From Eisenbergiella porci (GTDB lineage: Bacteria > Bacillota > Clostridia > Lachnospirales > Lachnospiraceae), in NCBI RefSeq assembly GCF_009696275.1, contig NZ_VUMI01000028.1, positions 1 to 64,000 of the forward strand: a stretch of DNA of 64,000 bases, written 5' to 3'. Shown here one piece after another: positions 28,172 through 37,567 of the stretch. Position 1 is the first letter of the stretch. Each line of letters opens with the position of its first letter. Below the pieces are notes generated by a model, which was given only the letters and a program-made list of their open reading frames with translations, made no database searches and was not told where the DNA came from. The position numbers were made by a program, and so were the translations under genes.

Positions 28172-28572
28172 CCCTGTAGTCTTTGTGGCACCAATCCGTT
28201 TTTGATATCTTCAAAATAGAAGGTCTTTTGTGTCGTATAATTTGCTATCGTTATATAGCTTCCTTCGCATGCAAAATATACGTTAACAGGCCTGAAGGAC
28301 TGTGTGGCGGTAAAATTCAATTTCTTAGGCTTTCCTTTTGCTGTTTTGGGCAGGACCAGCTTTTTGTTTTCTGCAGTCTCTACATAGAGTTCACTTTCCC
28401 TGTATCTGAAATTTTCCTCCCGGCAGTCTGAAGTTATAATTTCCTTTTTAATAATATTCCCGTCAAAATAATATAGGGTGCCTTTGATATCCATCACTTC
28501 CCAATGCGCTTCCACAGGTTCCAGCCCCAGATACCTTCTTTGTTCTTTAGTTAACATAAATTTGTTATCCAC
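28168..28572 (-). CDS. Hypothetical protein coupled to the DJ-1/PfpI gene
   Basis: A 134-residue protein of unknown family. It starts at a GTG (28572) because AAGGAAGGAGA lies 6 bases upstream; the longer frame would start at a TTG inside a terminator hairpin. Sequence is beta-rich (TLYYFDGNIIKKEIITSD, KKTFYFEDIKNG-like strands) with no membrane segment. The overlap ATGA with the DJ-1 gene suggests a two-gene operon. Confidence 0.65.
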   Translation of the reverse strand: MDNKFMLTKEQRRYLGLEPVEAHWEVMDIKGTLYYFDGNIIKKEIITSDCREENFRYRESELYVETAENKKLVLPKTAKGKPKKLNFTATQSFRPVNVYFACEGSYITIANYTTQKTFYFEDIKNGLVPQRLQG

Positions 28573-28618
28573 AAAGGTTCTCCTTCCTTGCACAAAACCT
28601 GACAGAGCCATCAACGGC

Positions 28619-28651
28619 AAAACGGCATAGTCTGCGCGACTATGCCGTTTT
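28619..28651 (-). terminator. Terminator after mnmA
   Basis: AAAACGGCATAGTC (28619-28632) pairs perfectly with GACTATGCCGTTTT (28638-28651) around TGCGC. It is downstream of mnmA on the minus strand and upstream of the next gene. A second larger stem, GGACAGCGCC / GGCGCTGTCC (about 28687-28726), precedes it. Confidence 0.75.
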
Positions 28652-28767
28652 GTCTCTCTATTTTTTCCGCAGGCTGCGGCTTGAACGGACAGCGCCAGGA
28701 TAAACGCATCAGCATAGGCGCTGTCCTTCCCGACGTCCGAGTCTGCAGCATCAAGCCGTCTTTCTTT

Positions 28768-29844
28768 TTACTCTATGGTTCCGCCGCCCAGTACATATTC
28801 GCCGTCATAGAAAACAACTGCCTGGCCCGGGGTTACGGCGCGGACCGGCTCTTCAAAGGTGCATTTGATTCGGTCCTCTCCTGTCTTTTCTATGAGGCAG
28901 AAGGTGCCGCTGTGGCCATAGCGTATTTTGGCTTTCACACGCATGGGCTGCTCCAGATCCGAGACGGACATGAAATTCAGGCCGCTGCAGGTGAGTGTGC
29001 GTGAAAAAACATCTTCATTTTCCCCGATGACAACTTCATTGGTTTCCGGGTTGATCCGGGTGACAAAGACCGGATGGCCCATGGAAAGGTTCAGGCCTTT
29101 TCTCTGGCCTACGGTATAGTGGGTGATGCCTTTATGTTTTCCAAGGATTTCTCCGGTGACGGATACGAAATTGCCGGGGCTGGGGACAGAGTCTGTACAT
29201 TCCCTTTCGATAAAAGCGGCATAATCGTGATCCGGTATAAAACAGATTTCCTGGCTGTCTTTTTTGTGCGCTACCGGCAGCCCCGCTTCCCGGGCTATCC
29301 TGCGGATCTCATCCTTAGGGTAGGCGCCTACGGGCATCAGGGTATGGGCAAGCTGCTTCTGGGTCAGGTTGTAAAGGGCGTAGGTCTGATCCTTTGCCGC
29401 CGTAACGGAATTGCGTATGGCGTATCTTTTGTTGGGAAGCTGTTCAATGCGGGCATAGTGGCCGGTTGCGATATAATCGGCACCCAGTCCCAGGCTTTTG
29501 GTGAGCAGGGATTCCCATTTCACATACCTGTTGCAGGCAATGCATGGGTTGGGGGTTCTGCCCTTCAGGTATTCCGCCGTAAAATAATCCATCACATATT
29601 GTCTGAATTCCTTCTTGAAATTCATAACATAGTAAGGAATATCCAGCTTTTCGGCAACCCTCCTGGCATCGTCCACAGCGCTCAGACCACAGCAGCCTCC
29701 GTTTTCTTCCCTGGTTTCCTCCGCCTCATCCTGCCAGATCTGCATGGTGACGCCGATGACCTCATAACCCTGTTCTTTCAGCAAAAGGGCAGCCACGGAG
29801 GAATCCACGCCTCCGGACATGCCCACAACTACTTTTTTGCTCAT
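28768..29844 (-). CDS. mnmA: tRNA 2-thiouridylase MnmA
   Basis: A 358-residue enzyme with the PP-loop [15 protein letters not shown], the catalytic cysteines in [16 protein letters not shown] and SQEICFIPD, and a C-terminal beta-barrel. It makes 2-thiouridine at position 34 of Glu, Gln and Lys tRNAs, taking sulfur from the cysteine desulfurase. In this operon nifS-nifU-mnmA the sulfur donor is encoded just upstream. The gene follows nifU by 3 bp. Confidence 0.97.
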   Translation of the reverse strand: MSKKVVVGMSGGVDSSVAALLLKEQGYEVIGVTMQIWQDEAEETREENGGCCGLSAVDDARRVAEKLDIPYYVMNFKKEFRQYVMDYFTAEYLKGRTPNPCIACNRYVKWESLLTKSLGLGADYIATGHYARIEQLPNKRYAIRNSVTAAKDQTYALYNLTQKQLAHTLMPVGAYPKDEIRRIAREAGLPVAHKKDSQEICFIPDHDYAAFIERECTDSVPSPGNFVSVTGEILGKHKGITHYTVGQRKGLNLSMGHPVFVTRINPETNEVVIGENEDVFSRTLTCSGLNFMSVSDLEQPMRVKAKIRYGHSGTFCLIEKTGEDRIKCTFEEPVRAVTPGQAVVFYDGEYVLGGGTIE

Positions 29845-29847
29845 ATT

Positions 29848-30291
29848 TTAGTATTCTTCCTCTGCTTCTTCTTCTCCTTCGTGAATATCGGACTTGGGTT
29901 TTTCCAGTCCTTCAATGGTAATGCCATGCTTCTGGGCATAATCCCAGAGCGCCGCATGGATGGCTTCCTCTGCGAGCAGGGAACAGTGTACCTTTACGGG
30001 CGGAAGGCCGTCCAGCGCCTCCATAACCGCCTTATTGGTCACTTCCATGGCTTCCTGGATGCTCTTGCCCTTTACCAGCTCGGTTGCCATACTGCTGGTG
30101 GCAACAGCCGCGCCGCAGCCAAAGGTTTTGAATTTAACGTCGCGGATAATGCCTTGCTCGTCAATATCCAGATAAATTCTCATGATGTCGCCGCATTTGG
30201 CGTTTCCTACGGTGCCAACGCCGCTTGCGTTCTCTATTTCCCCCACGTTACGGGGATGTTCAAAATGATCCATTACTTTTTCGCTGTACAT
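29848..30291 (-). CDS. nifU: NifU/IscU-type iron-sulfur scaffold
   Basis: A 147-residue scaffold with the three cluster cysteines Cys33 (NAKCGD), Cys59 (FGCGAA) and Cys103 (VHCSLLAEEA). It matches the IscU-like N-terminal module of NifU. The C-terminal 25 residues are acidic (HEGEEEAEEEY). It assembles Fe-S clusters with the desulfurase encoded just upstream; no fer or hsc genes are present. Confidence 0.95.
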   Translation of the reverse strand: MYSEKVMDHFEHPRNVGEIENASGVGTVGNAKCGDIMRIYLDIDEQGIIRDVKFKTFGCGAAVATSSMATELVKGKSIQEAMEVTNKAVMEALDGLPPVKVHCSLLAEEAIHAALWDYAQKHGITIEGLEKPKSDIHEGEEEAEEEY

Positions 30292-30324
30292 ATCGTTATC
30301 CTTTCCGTTTCCTGATTGATTTCC

Positions 30325-31506
30325 TTATTTCTGTTTTTTTACAAAATCCTCGTACAGAGGAGACATATTTCTGAGTTTGGTTACGATTTCCTTAATTGCG
30401 GCCACCGTTGTGTCCATTTCTTCCTTCGTATTTTCTTCATTCAATGTCAGACGCAGGGAACCATGCGCGATTTCATGAGGAAGGCCGATGGCAAGAAGGA
30501 CATGGGAGGGATCCAGGGAACCCGAGGTACAGGCAGAACCGCTGGAAGCGCAGATGCCTTTCATATCAAGCATGATAAGAAGGGATTCCCCTTCCACAAA
30601 ACGGAAGCTGAAATTCACGTTGTTTGGAAGCCTTCTGTTACGATCTCCGTTCAGGCGGCAGTAAGGGATTTCCTTTTCAATCTGCTCTATCAGATAGTCT
30701 CTCAGTTCGGTTTCCTTTGCCCTTTTCTCTTCCAGAATGGAAAATGCCCGTTTGGCAGCGGCGCCCATGCCTACGATGCCCGGAACGTTCTCCGTGCCGG
30801 CCCTTCTGCCACGCTCCTGCTGCCCGCCGTGGATAAAGGAACGGATCTTGATTCCTTTCCTGATATAAAGGAAGCCGATTCCCTTCGGTCCGTTCAGCTT
30901 GTGCCCGCTGGCGCTGAGCATATCGATATGGCATTCATCCACATTTATTGGCAACTGGCCATAAGCCTGTACTGCGTCCGTATGGAACAGGACATTGTGT
31001 CTGGACGCGATTTCACCGATTTCCTTAATGGGCTGGACTGTGCCGATTTCATTATTGGCAAACATGACGGAAATCAGGATAGTGTCCGGCCGGATGGCTT
31101 TTTCCAGCTCGTCCAGCTTTACTATACCATTTTCGTCCACATTTACATAAGTAATTTCACAGCCCTTCTTCTCCAGATATTCACAGGTATGGAGAATGGC
31201 GTGATGCTCTATTTTGGAGGTGATGATATGCTTTCCTTTGGATGCATAGGCCTCCGCAGCAGCTTTCAGCGCCCAGTTGTCCGCTTCAGAGCCTCCGGCT
31301 GTGAAATAAATTTCATTGCTGGCAGCGCCCAGGGAACCGGCTATGATATCCTTCGCCTCGCTCACGGCCTTCTTGCTCTCCGTGCCCAGGGAATAAATGC
31401 TGCTGGGGTTCCCGTAGTTCTCCGTGAACCAGGGAAGCATGGCCTGTACCACCTCAGGCGCGGTTTTCGTGGTTGCCGCATTATCCAGATAAATCAGTTT
31501 ATTCAT
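30325..31506 (-). CDS. nifS: Cysteine desulfurase (NifS/IscS)
   Basis: A 393-residue PLP enzyme: IYLDNAATTK start, the PLP lysine in SASGHKLNGPKG, and the active-site cysteine in GICASSGSACTSGSLDPS. It releases sulfur from cysteine for Fe-S clusters (via NifU) and tRNA thiolation (via MnmA). GGAGAG precedes the ATG. First gene of its operon, with its own promoter; no Rrf2/IscR gene is adjacent. Confidence 0.97.
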   Translation of the reverse strand: MNKLIYLDNAATTKTAPEVVQAMLPWFTENYGNPSSIYSLGTESKKAVSEAKDIIAGSLGAASNEIYFTAGGSEADNWALKAAAEAYASKGKHIITSKIEHHAILHTCEYLEKKGCEITYVNVDENGIVKLDELEKAIRPDTILISVMFANNEIGTVQPIKEIGEIASRHNVLFHTDAVQAYGQLPINVDECHIDMLSASGHKLNGPKGIGFLYIRKGIKIRSFIHGGQQERGRRAGTENVPGIVGMGAAAKRAFSILEEKRAKETELRDYLIEQIEKEIPYCRLNGDRNRRLPNNVNFSFRFVEGESLLIMLDMKGICASSGSACTSGSLDPSHVLLAIGLPHEIAHGSLRLTLNEENTKEEMDTTVAAIKEIVTKLRNMSPLYEDFVKKQK

Positions 31507-31605
31507 TATTCTACTCTCCTGTCTGCATGAAATGCATCTTTTTCTATATGGAGACGGTTTTGGGAAAACATCAATTCCTACTAAACCGCTTCGTTTTCTA
31601 TGGTT

Positions 31606-31634
31606 AATATAACACCGCCTCTGCGTTCTGTCAA
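31606..31634 (-). promoter_or_regulatory. Promoter of nifS-nifU-mnmA
   Basis: On the minus strand TTGACA (31634-31629), 17-base spacer, TATATT (31611-31606): a near-consensus sigma-A promoter about 100 bp before nifS. Confidence 0.75.
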
Positions 31635-31715
31635 CAGGCTCCTCTGCATATATTTACCAAAAGAGCCATTGCGGTCACTGTTTACAGTCACTGTCCGCGC
31701 AAAGATTGGAGCAGT

Positions 31716-33095
31716 ATGCGCATTAAGAAAAATACCCTGATCACCGGAACGATCATTCTTACAGTCACAGGCCTTGCCAGCCGTCTCATCGGTTTCTTTT
31801 ACCGCATCTTTCTTTCCCGGCTGTTCGGCGAAGAAAATATGGGGATTTATCAGCTGATCGGGCCGGTCATGGCTCTCGTTTTTTCCCTGTCCGCGGCCGG
31901 GCTGCAGAACGCCATTTCCAAGTTCGTGGCAGGTGAAACAGCTACCCATGATTATAAAGTATCTTTGCGCATTTTGCTAGTAGGATTTACATTCTCGCTC
32001 ACTTTATCCACCTTCTGCCTCATTGGCGTTTATAATTTTTCTGATTTTATTGCTTCTTATCTGCTGTTTGAACCCAGATGCGCGCCGCTTCTGCGTATTG
32101 CAGCGCTGTCTTTCCCGTTTGCCTCCGTCCATTCCTGCATAAACGGCTATTTTTACGGTGTCAGGAAAACCGGCGTCCCTGCGGCAACCCAGCTTACCGA
32201 ACAGCTCTTCCGGGTGGGAAGCGTCTTCCTTATCGCTTCCATGTGCATAAAGGAGGGAAAGGAGCCTACCATCGCGGTTGCCGCAGCCGGTCTCGCCATT
32301 GGAGAGCTTTCCTCCATGCTTCTTGCTCTTCCCGCAGCATACCTTCATTTTGTAAAAAAAGCATACCCCGGCGGAAGGCCGCCCTCCGGCACGCTGCACC
32401 GGAAAACCACAGGCTCCGGCCCGGCCCGGCTCGTTCAGGCTTACGGCAGGCTGAGCCGTCAGATTCTTGGTTTTGCTGCGCCATTAAGCGCCAACCGGCT
32501 GTGCCTGAATGTCCTCCAGGCTATTGAAGCCGCCTGTATTCCGGCAAAGCTGCAGGTTTACGGCCATTCAGTCAGTGATTCCCTGAGTGTTTACGGCGTA
32601 TTGACGGGAATGGCCCTGCCGCTTATTTTTTTCCCGGGCACACTGACCAACTCTGTTTCCGTACTGCTCATGCCCGCCATATCCGAGGCCGATGCCACAA
32701 ATAACCAGAAGGTCATCCGCAAAGCCGTCCGCAAATGCCTGGGATACTGCCTTCTGCTGGGCTGTATCTGCCTTGTGTGCTTTCTGACGTTCGGCCCCAC
32801 GGTGGGAAGGATGTTGTACAACAGTGAAATGGCCGGCCATTTTATTATGATTCTCAGCTTTATGTGCCCTTTTCTGTACCTGAACACCACCCTGACCAGC
32901 ATTCTCCACGGCCTTGGCAAAACCGGCTATTCCTTTTTCCTCAACCTGACCAGCATTCTGCTGCGTCTGCTTTTTGTTTTCCAGGCCATACCGGTCTATG
33001 GAATCAGGGGATATCTGGCCGGTATGCTGCTAAGCCAGCTTTACACCACGCTCTGCTGCCTGATCCCTCTGCGCAAATATCTGCTGCCGGGCTGA
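31716..33095 (+). CDS. spoVB: Stage V sporulation protein B-like polysaccharide flippase (MATE/MOP family)
   Basis: A 459-residue membrane protein with about 12-14 hydrophobic helices. The N-terminus KKNTLITGTIILTVTGLASR and FYRIFLSRLFGEENMGIYQL is typical of SpoVB/MurJ-type flippases. SpoVB is thought to move cell-wall precursors for spore cortex. The start is supported by GGAG four bases upstream. Monocistronic, running opposite to the nifS operon. It could be another flippase of the same family. Confidence 0.85.
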   Translation: MRIKKNTLITGTIILTVTGLASRLIGFFYRIFLSRLFGEENMGIYQLIGPVMALVFSLSAAGLQNAISKFVAGETATHDYKVSLRILLVGFTFSLTLSTFCLIGVYNFSDFIASYLLFEPRCAPLLRIAALSFPFASVHSCINGYFYGVRKTGVPAATQLTEQLFRVGSVFLIASMCIKEGKEPTIAVAAAGLAIGELSSMLLALPAAYLHFVKKAYPGGRPPSGTLHRKTTGSGPARLVQAYGRLSRQILGFAAPLSANRLCLNVLQAIEAACIPAKLQVYGHSVSDSLSVYGVLTGMALPLIFFPGTLTNSVSVLLMPAISEADATNNQKVIRKAVRKCLGYCLLLGCICLVCFLTFGPTVGRMLYNSEMAGHFIMILSFMCPFLYLNTTLTSILHGLGKTGYSFFLNLTSILLRLLFVFQAIPVYGIRGYLAGMLLSQLYTTLCCLIPLRKYLLPG

Positions 33096-33435
33096 ACAGC
33101 CCGATGCCGGCTGGCGGACACAGAGGCGCGGCCACAGGGCGGCGATGGCAGGAGCCCAAACGGGGTGTGAACAGTAACACGTCTGCGCAGACCTGCCTGA
33201 AAGCTTCCCGGGAAAACTTGCACATTACGTTTTTCTATATTATAATGTACGCGGACAGTTGCATCCGATACCGCCTGCGGCGGAGACTGCCTGTCCGTGA
33301 AGGAGGCTGCCCGAAGGCCGGATGGTTTTCGTTTATCCGGACGACGCGTTTTCATTTCCGGCAGCGATATCGTTCTGACGGCGGAGCAATAACTGCCGGC
33401 GGACGGTTTTATTTTTACAGAGGAGATTATGTATT
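33096..33435. other. Intergenic region between spoVB and the DAHP synthase gene
   Basis: This GC-rich 340-bp gap contains the promoter described separately and about 190 bases of leader with short self-complementary stretches. No T-box or other riboswitch consensus was recognised, and the ORFs crossing it look like shadows. Confidence 0.5.
33218..33246 (+). promoter_or_regulatory. Promoter of the DAHP synthase gene
   Basis: TTGCAC (33218-33223), 17-base spacer, TATAAT (33241-33246). The start codon is 190 bp downstream, leaving a long 5' leader. Confidence 0.7.
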
Positions 33436-34464
33436 ATGAGTTTTGAATTTATAAGGAAATTACCCACCCCAGATGAAATCAGGAAAGAATATCCCATGCC
33501 GGAAAGGCTGGTCAGGCTGAAGGAAGAACGGGATCAGGAAATAAGGGATGTCATTACCGGAAAAAGCAATAAATTACTTGTGATTATCGGCCCCTGCTCC
33601 GCAGACAATGAAGACGCTGTCTGTGATTACATAGCAAGACTTGCAAAGGTAAATGAAAAAGTAAAGGACAAGCTAATCCTGATTCCCCGGATTTACACCA
33701 ACAAACCCCGCACCACCGGCGAAGGCTATAAGGGAATCGTGCACCAGCCTGATCCGGAGAAAAAGCCCGACTTCCTGCAGGGACTCATCGCCATGCGGAA
33801 AATGCACATTCGCGCCATCGATGAATCCGGCCTTACCGCTGCAGATGAAATGCTTTATCCTGAAAACTGGCGTTATCTTTCCGATATTCTCTCTTATGTG
33901 GCTATCGGCGCGCGCTCCGTGGAGGATCAACAGCACCGCCTTACCGTCAGCGGCTTTGACGTCCCCGCAGGTATGAAAAACCCTACCAGCGGCGATTTCT
34001 CCGTGATGCTCAATTCCGTATATGCAGCGCAGCATCCCCATTCCTTCATCTACCGGGGCTGGGAGGTCAACACCACAGGCAATGAGCTTGCGCATACCGT
34101 GCTGCGTGGCGCCACCAACAAGCACGGCCGTAATATTCCCAACTACCATTATGAGGATCTGAATACGCTTCTCACCCTCTATAACGAACGGGATCTGAAG
34201 AATCCCGCCTGCATCATTGATGCCAACCACAGCAATTCCGACAAAAAGCATGAACAGCAGATACGTATCGTCAAGGAGGTCATGCACAGCCGCAAGCTGA
34301 ACAGAGACATCCATTCTCTTGTAAAAGGCGTTATGGTGGAAAGTTACATCGAGGAGGGCTGCCAGAAGGTCGGCGGCGGGGTATATGGTAAATCCATCAC
34401 TGATCCCTGCCTGTCCTGGGAGGATTCCGAAAGACTGATTTATGATATTGCCGAATACGAATAG
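33436..34464 (+). CDS. 3-deoxy-7-phosphoheptulonate (DAHP) synthase, class I alpha type
   Basis: A 342-residue enzyme of the AroF/G/H type, first step of the shikimate pathway (PEP plus erythrose-4-phosphate). Motifs: LLVIIGPCSADN, YTNKPRTTGEGYKG, the NPTSGDFSV segment, the metal His in DANHSNSDKKHEQQ, and the SYIEEGCQKVGGGVYG region. The family is feedback inhibited by aromatic amino acids; which one is not clear. Monocistronic, with promoter and terminator. Confidence 0.96.
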   Translation: MSFEFIRKLPTPDEIRKEYPMPERLVRLKEERDQEIRDVITGKSNKLLVIIGPCSADNEDAVCDYIARLAKVNEKVKDKLILIPRIYTNKPRTTGEGYKGIVHQPDPEKKPDFLQGLIAMRKMHIRAIDESGLTAADEMLYPENWRYLSDILSYVAIGARSVEDQQHRLTVSGFDVPAGMKNPTSGDFSVMLNSVYAAQHPHSFIYRGWEVNTTGNELAHTVLRGATNKHGRNIPNYHYEDLNTLLTLYNERDLKNPACIIDANHSNSDKKHEQQIRIVKEVMHSRKLNRDIHSLVKGVMVESYIEEGCQKVGGGVYGKSITDPCLSWEDSERLIYDIAEYE

Positions 34465-34483
34465 AATAGAAGCAAAAAACAGG

Positions 34484-34517
34484 AAATCCCGGAGAAACGG
34501 CAGTTTCTCCGGGATTT
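34484..34517. terminator. Shared bidirectional terminator
   Basis: AAATCCCGGAGAAAC (34484-34498) pairs perfectly with GTTTCTCCGGGATTT (34503-34517) around GGCA. It ends the DAHP synthase transcript and abuts the stop codon of the converging minus-strand gene. Confidence 0.8.
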
Positions 34518-34918
34518 CAGCGTCTGAATACGGCAGTTATGGTCAGATACTTATCATAAGCATCCGACGCATACAGCAGGCCGAATACATCGGTATTCCT
34601 GTCAATATTGTTTTTCCTTGCCACATGGGCGGGGATTTCCAGAACCATATTTACACCGATGATATCTGACAGTTCCCCTTCCGACAGTTCTTTCTGCAGC
34701 GCTTCCTGCGATACCCTGCTTACTGCGCTGTCCCTGGCCGGGCTGCCCTCCAGCCCGATGGTAAGATATCCTGTCCCGTCTTTCTGCTCATACCCTTCCG
34801 CCGTGCAGCCCATGCACACAAAGGGAGAAAAACCGCTTAAATGATACAGGATAATCGTCATCACAATAACGGCCAGGACCGCTGTAGAGAAAATGGCCGC
34901 CAGTACTTTTCTATTCAT
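34517..34918 (-). CDS. Membrane-anchored hypothetical protein
   Basis: A 133-residue protein with one N-terminal membrane helix (about residues 4-26, VLAAIFSTAVLAVIVMTIIL) and an extracytoplasmic domain of about 105 residues. The ATG at 34918 is supported by GGAGAAGGAGG upstream; the longer ORF adds an unlikely Arg-rich run. FVCMGC just after the helix contains two cysteines. No family recognised. Confidence 0.7.
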   Translation of the reverse strand: MNRKVLAAIFSTAVLAVIVMTIILYHLSGFSPFVCMGCTAEGYEQKDGTGYLTIGLEGSPARDSAVSRVSQEALQKELSEGELSDIIGVNMVLEIPAHVARKNNIDRNTDVFGLLYASDAYDKYLTITAVFRR

Positions 34919-35041
34919 GCTTTTCCTCCTTCTCCTGATCCTCCGCTTTAAAACCCGGAGCAATCAGCAGCTTTACCGCAAAAAAGGAAATAATGCCTTT
35001 CTGTTTCCATTTTAACACATATTTCCATTGAATTCATCTTT

Positions 35042-35728
35042 TTATCCTTCCCAGTCTTCGGAAATTCTCAGTCCTGCCGTATCCACCACCGGCAGGGAAA
35101 ACAGGATTGATTTTGCCTTGCTTTCCAGCCCTGCTTTTTCCATAATGGCCTTCATGATTTCCTTTTTCTTTTCAGTCCTGGTTACAATGAAAGTCATTTC
35201 CTTTTCCGATGCCAGGGAAACGCCGAGAAACTTCTCCGCCCTCTCCATTCCGGTTCCCTTGGCATGAATGACGGTTCCGCCGCCTGCCCCAGCTTCCCTG
35301 GCGGCATCTGTCACCAGATTCGTATACCCGAAATCGGAAACCACCACAATCAGTTCATATTCCGTATCCTTCAATGATGTCTCCTCCTCTTTTTCAAATT
35401 CCTGTCCTGCCAGCATAAGCTGAAGCGCCTTTTTCCCTCCGATGCTGCTCACGGGAACGAGAAAGGAAATTCCCATTCCCGGAACATCTATGCCCAGCTT
35501 GTGTTCCATCCCTCTCTTTACCCGCTTCCACACATCTCCTGTCACCATGGAAAAAAGCACTATTTTTTCACTTCCCTCCAGTCCGAGGCAGTCCAGTATT
35601 TCATTACCGGCCGTCCCCTTGCCCAGAGCCACCATCATAACAGGAAGGTTCTCCGTCCGATTCAGCGCGGCGAACTGCTCGCCCTGGCCCCGCCCTGTAA
35701 TCGTAACCATTAAATATACTTTACTCAT
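35042..35728 (-). CDS. Double PII-like domain protein paired with DUF1538
   Basis: A 228-residue protein that looks like two PII-like ferredoxin folds in tandem: residues about 1-105 (VYLMVTITGRGQGEQFAAL) and about 123-228 (YELIVVVSDFGYTNLV, AGAGGGTVIHAKGTG). PII-type proteins bind nucleotides or small molecules and control transporters. The gene follows the DUF1538 membrane gene by 12 bp, a pairing that suggests it regulates that transporter-like protein. The ligand is unknown. Confidence 0.8.
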   Translation of the reverse strand: MSKVYLMVTITGRGQGEQFAALNRTENLPVMMVALGKGTAGNEILDCLGLEGSEKIVLFSMVTGDVWKRVKRGMEHKLGIDVPGMGISFLVPVSSIGGKKALQLMLAGQEFEKEEETSLKDTEYELIVVVSDFGYTNLVTDAAREAGAGGGTVIHAKGTGMERAEKFLGVSLASEKEMTFIVTRTEKKKEIMKAIMEKAGLESKAKSILFSLPVVDTAGLRISEDWEG

Positions 35729-35739
35729 ATACGTTTCTC

Positions 35740-37281
35740 CTACAGGTCAATAATGTCATAATCACCCCAGTCAGCAGCATCTGCGGCAACAGCGGCAATC
35801 CCTGCCTGCCCGATCTCCGCTTTGCCCGCGCGCAGCCGGAAAACAAGGCCCAGTATCTGTATGGTAATCAGCGGCGTCATGGCAACCATGGCGACCACGC
35901 CGAACGCGTCCGCAATAATATCTCCTCCCACCGCCGAACAGGCTCCCATGGCAAAGGGAAGCAGAAAGGTGGCGGTCATAGGCCCGGAGGCGACTCCGCC
36001 GGAGTCAAAAGCGATGGCCGTAAATATTTTCGGTACGAAAAAGGACAGGCCCAGCGCTATAAAATATCCCGGAACAAGGAACCACAGAATCGAAATACCG
36101 GTCAGCACCCGTATCATGGCAAGCCCCAGAGACACGGAAACACCGATGGAAAGGCTCATGCTCATGGCCTTTGCCGAAATGGCTCCGTCCGTTATCTCCT
36201 CCACCTGCTTGGTCAGCACAAATACGGCAGGCTCTGCCAGTACAATAAAATACCCAATCAGCATACCGATAGGCACAATAATCCAGCGGTATGGAAGTCC
36301 GGCAATCACTCTGCCCAGATAATTTCCCGCAGGCATAAAGCCCACATTCACACCCGTAAGAAACAGCACAAGACCCACATAGGTATAGATGAGCCCCACG
36401 CTTATTTTAACCAGGCTTTTTCCGGGAACCAGCCTGAAAATCATCTGGAAGAGGAAAAAGAAAACCACAATCGGCAGAAGGGAAACAGCCATCTCCTTCA
36501 AATAAGACGGAAAGCCTGCCTGAAAAACTTTCCACAGCTCTACCGTGTCCGCTATTTCCGGTATCTCCACAGGCACATAATCCCCGCTTCCCGGGCGGTA
36601 AATCATTCCCAGCAGAAGCACTGCCAGAATCGGCCCGATGGAACACAGGGCAACCAGCCCAAAGCTGTCATCCGAAGCGTGACGGTCATTTCTTACGGCA
36701 GAAATACCGATACCCATTGCCATAATAAAAGGCACTGTCATAGGCCCGGTGGTAACGCCGCCGGAATCAAAAGCCACGGACAGAAAATCCTTCGGTACAA
36801 AAAAAGTGAGTAAAAATACGATTCCATAGAAAAAAAGGAGCAACGGAGGAAGGGCCATGCTGAACAGCATACGCAGCAGAGCAACCACAAGAAAAATTCC
36901 CACGCCAAAGGCCACTGCCAGAATCAGAATCAGATTGGGTACGGATGGCACCTGTTCCGCCAGAACCTGGAGATCCGGCTCGGATATCGTGATGATGAAG
37001 CCCAGAATGAAACTCATGGGCACTGCAACCCACAGCTTTCTTGACTGTGTCATGCACGTTCCCACCCGTTCCCCCATAGGCGTCATAGCCATATCCACGC
37101 CCATAGTAAACAGTACCATTCCCGCGGTAAGCAACGCCGCCCCTATGAGAAATGCCATGAGGATTCCCGGAGAAACCGGGGCTATGGATAAACATAAAAT
37201 CAATACAATTGCGATGACAGGAAACACTGCCTTTCCTGTTTCTTTTAACTTTTCCTGGAGATTTGTGCGAAAAAACTTCAA
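35740..37281 (-). CDS. DUF1538 integral membrane protein (duplicated)
   Basis: A 513-residue membrane protein with about 12-14 hydrophobic helices in two related halves. Repeated landmarks are FIITISEPDLQVLAEQVP and FIVLAEPAVFVLTKQVE, and AFDSGGVTTGPMTVPFIMAM and AFDSGGVASGPMTATFLLPF. The inverted or direct repeat of GGVxxGPMT suggests a transporter built by duplication. A TTG at 37281 with AAAGGC nearby is preferred; an ATG at 37326 has no ribosome-binding site. It forms an operon with the PII-like gene. Substrate is unknown. Confidence 0.85.
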   Translation of the reverse strand: MKFFRTNLQEKLKETGKAVFPVIAIVLILCLSIAPVSPGILMAFLIGAALLTAGMVLFTMGVDMAMTPMGERVGTCMTQSRKLWVAVPMSFILGFIITISEPDLQVLAEQVPSVPNLILILAVAFGVGIFLVVALLRMLFSMALPPLLLFFYGIVFLLTFFVPKDFLSVAFDSGGVTTGPMTVPFIMAMGIGISAVRNDRHASDDSFGLVALCSIGPILAVLLLGMIYRPGSGDYVPVEIPEIADTVELWKVFQAGFPSYLKEMAVSLLPIVVFFFLFQMIFRLVPGKSLVKISVGLIYTYVGLVLFLTGVNVGFMPAGNYLGRVIAGLPYRWIIVPIGMLIGYFIVLAEPAVFVLTKQVEEITDGAISAKAMSMSLSIGVSVSLGLAMIRVLTGISILWFLVPGYFIALGLSFFVPKIFTAIAFDSGGVASGPMTATFLLPFAMGACSAVGGDIIADAFGVVAMVAMTPLITIQILGLVFRLRAGKAEIGQAGIAAVAADAADWGDYDIIDL

Positions 37282-37401
37282 AAATACGCTGCCTTTCTGT
37301 TGTGTTATCGGCGCCGACGCCAACATGATTTGAGGTTACACGATAAAAGAATAATGGACTGCCATAACTGTCCGGTAGCGTTACAGTCATAATCTGTTTT
37401 C

Positions 37402-37410
37402 ATTATAGCA
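37402..37410 (-). promoter_or_regulatory. Candidate extended -10 promoter of the DUF1538 operon
   Basis: On the minus strand TGCTATAAT (37410-37402) is an extended -10 element; no good -35 is seen. It lies about 120 bp before the chosen start. Confidence 0.4.
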
Positions 37411-37567
37411 TGAACAGTGAAAAACAGGATAGCAAAAATTTGCCCTCTCCTACAACTTTTAACATTTTTTTAACGCGATACAGCAGAAAGGATGTATCGC
37501 GTTAATAGTTTATTTCCTCAATGTTTATTTCCAGGTATTTATTTTCCCGATGTTTATTCCCTTGTGA

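Noticed and set aside
31581-31949. 122-residue minus-strand ORF over the spoVB start
   Set aside because: It overlaps both the nifS promoter and the spoVB coding region and has no protein-like features.
33247-33435. Riboswitch or T-box in the DAHP synthase leader
   Set aside because: No conserved core such as the T-box sequence GGTGG-ACCGCG or other known motif was found; only general self-complementarity.
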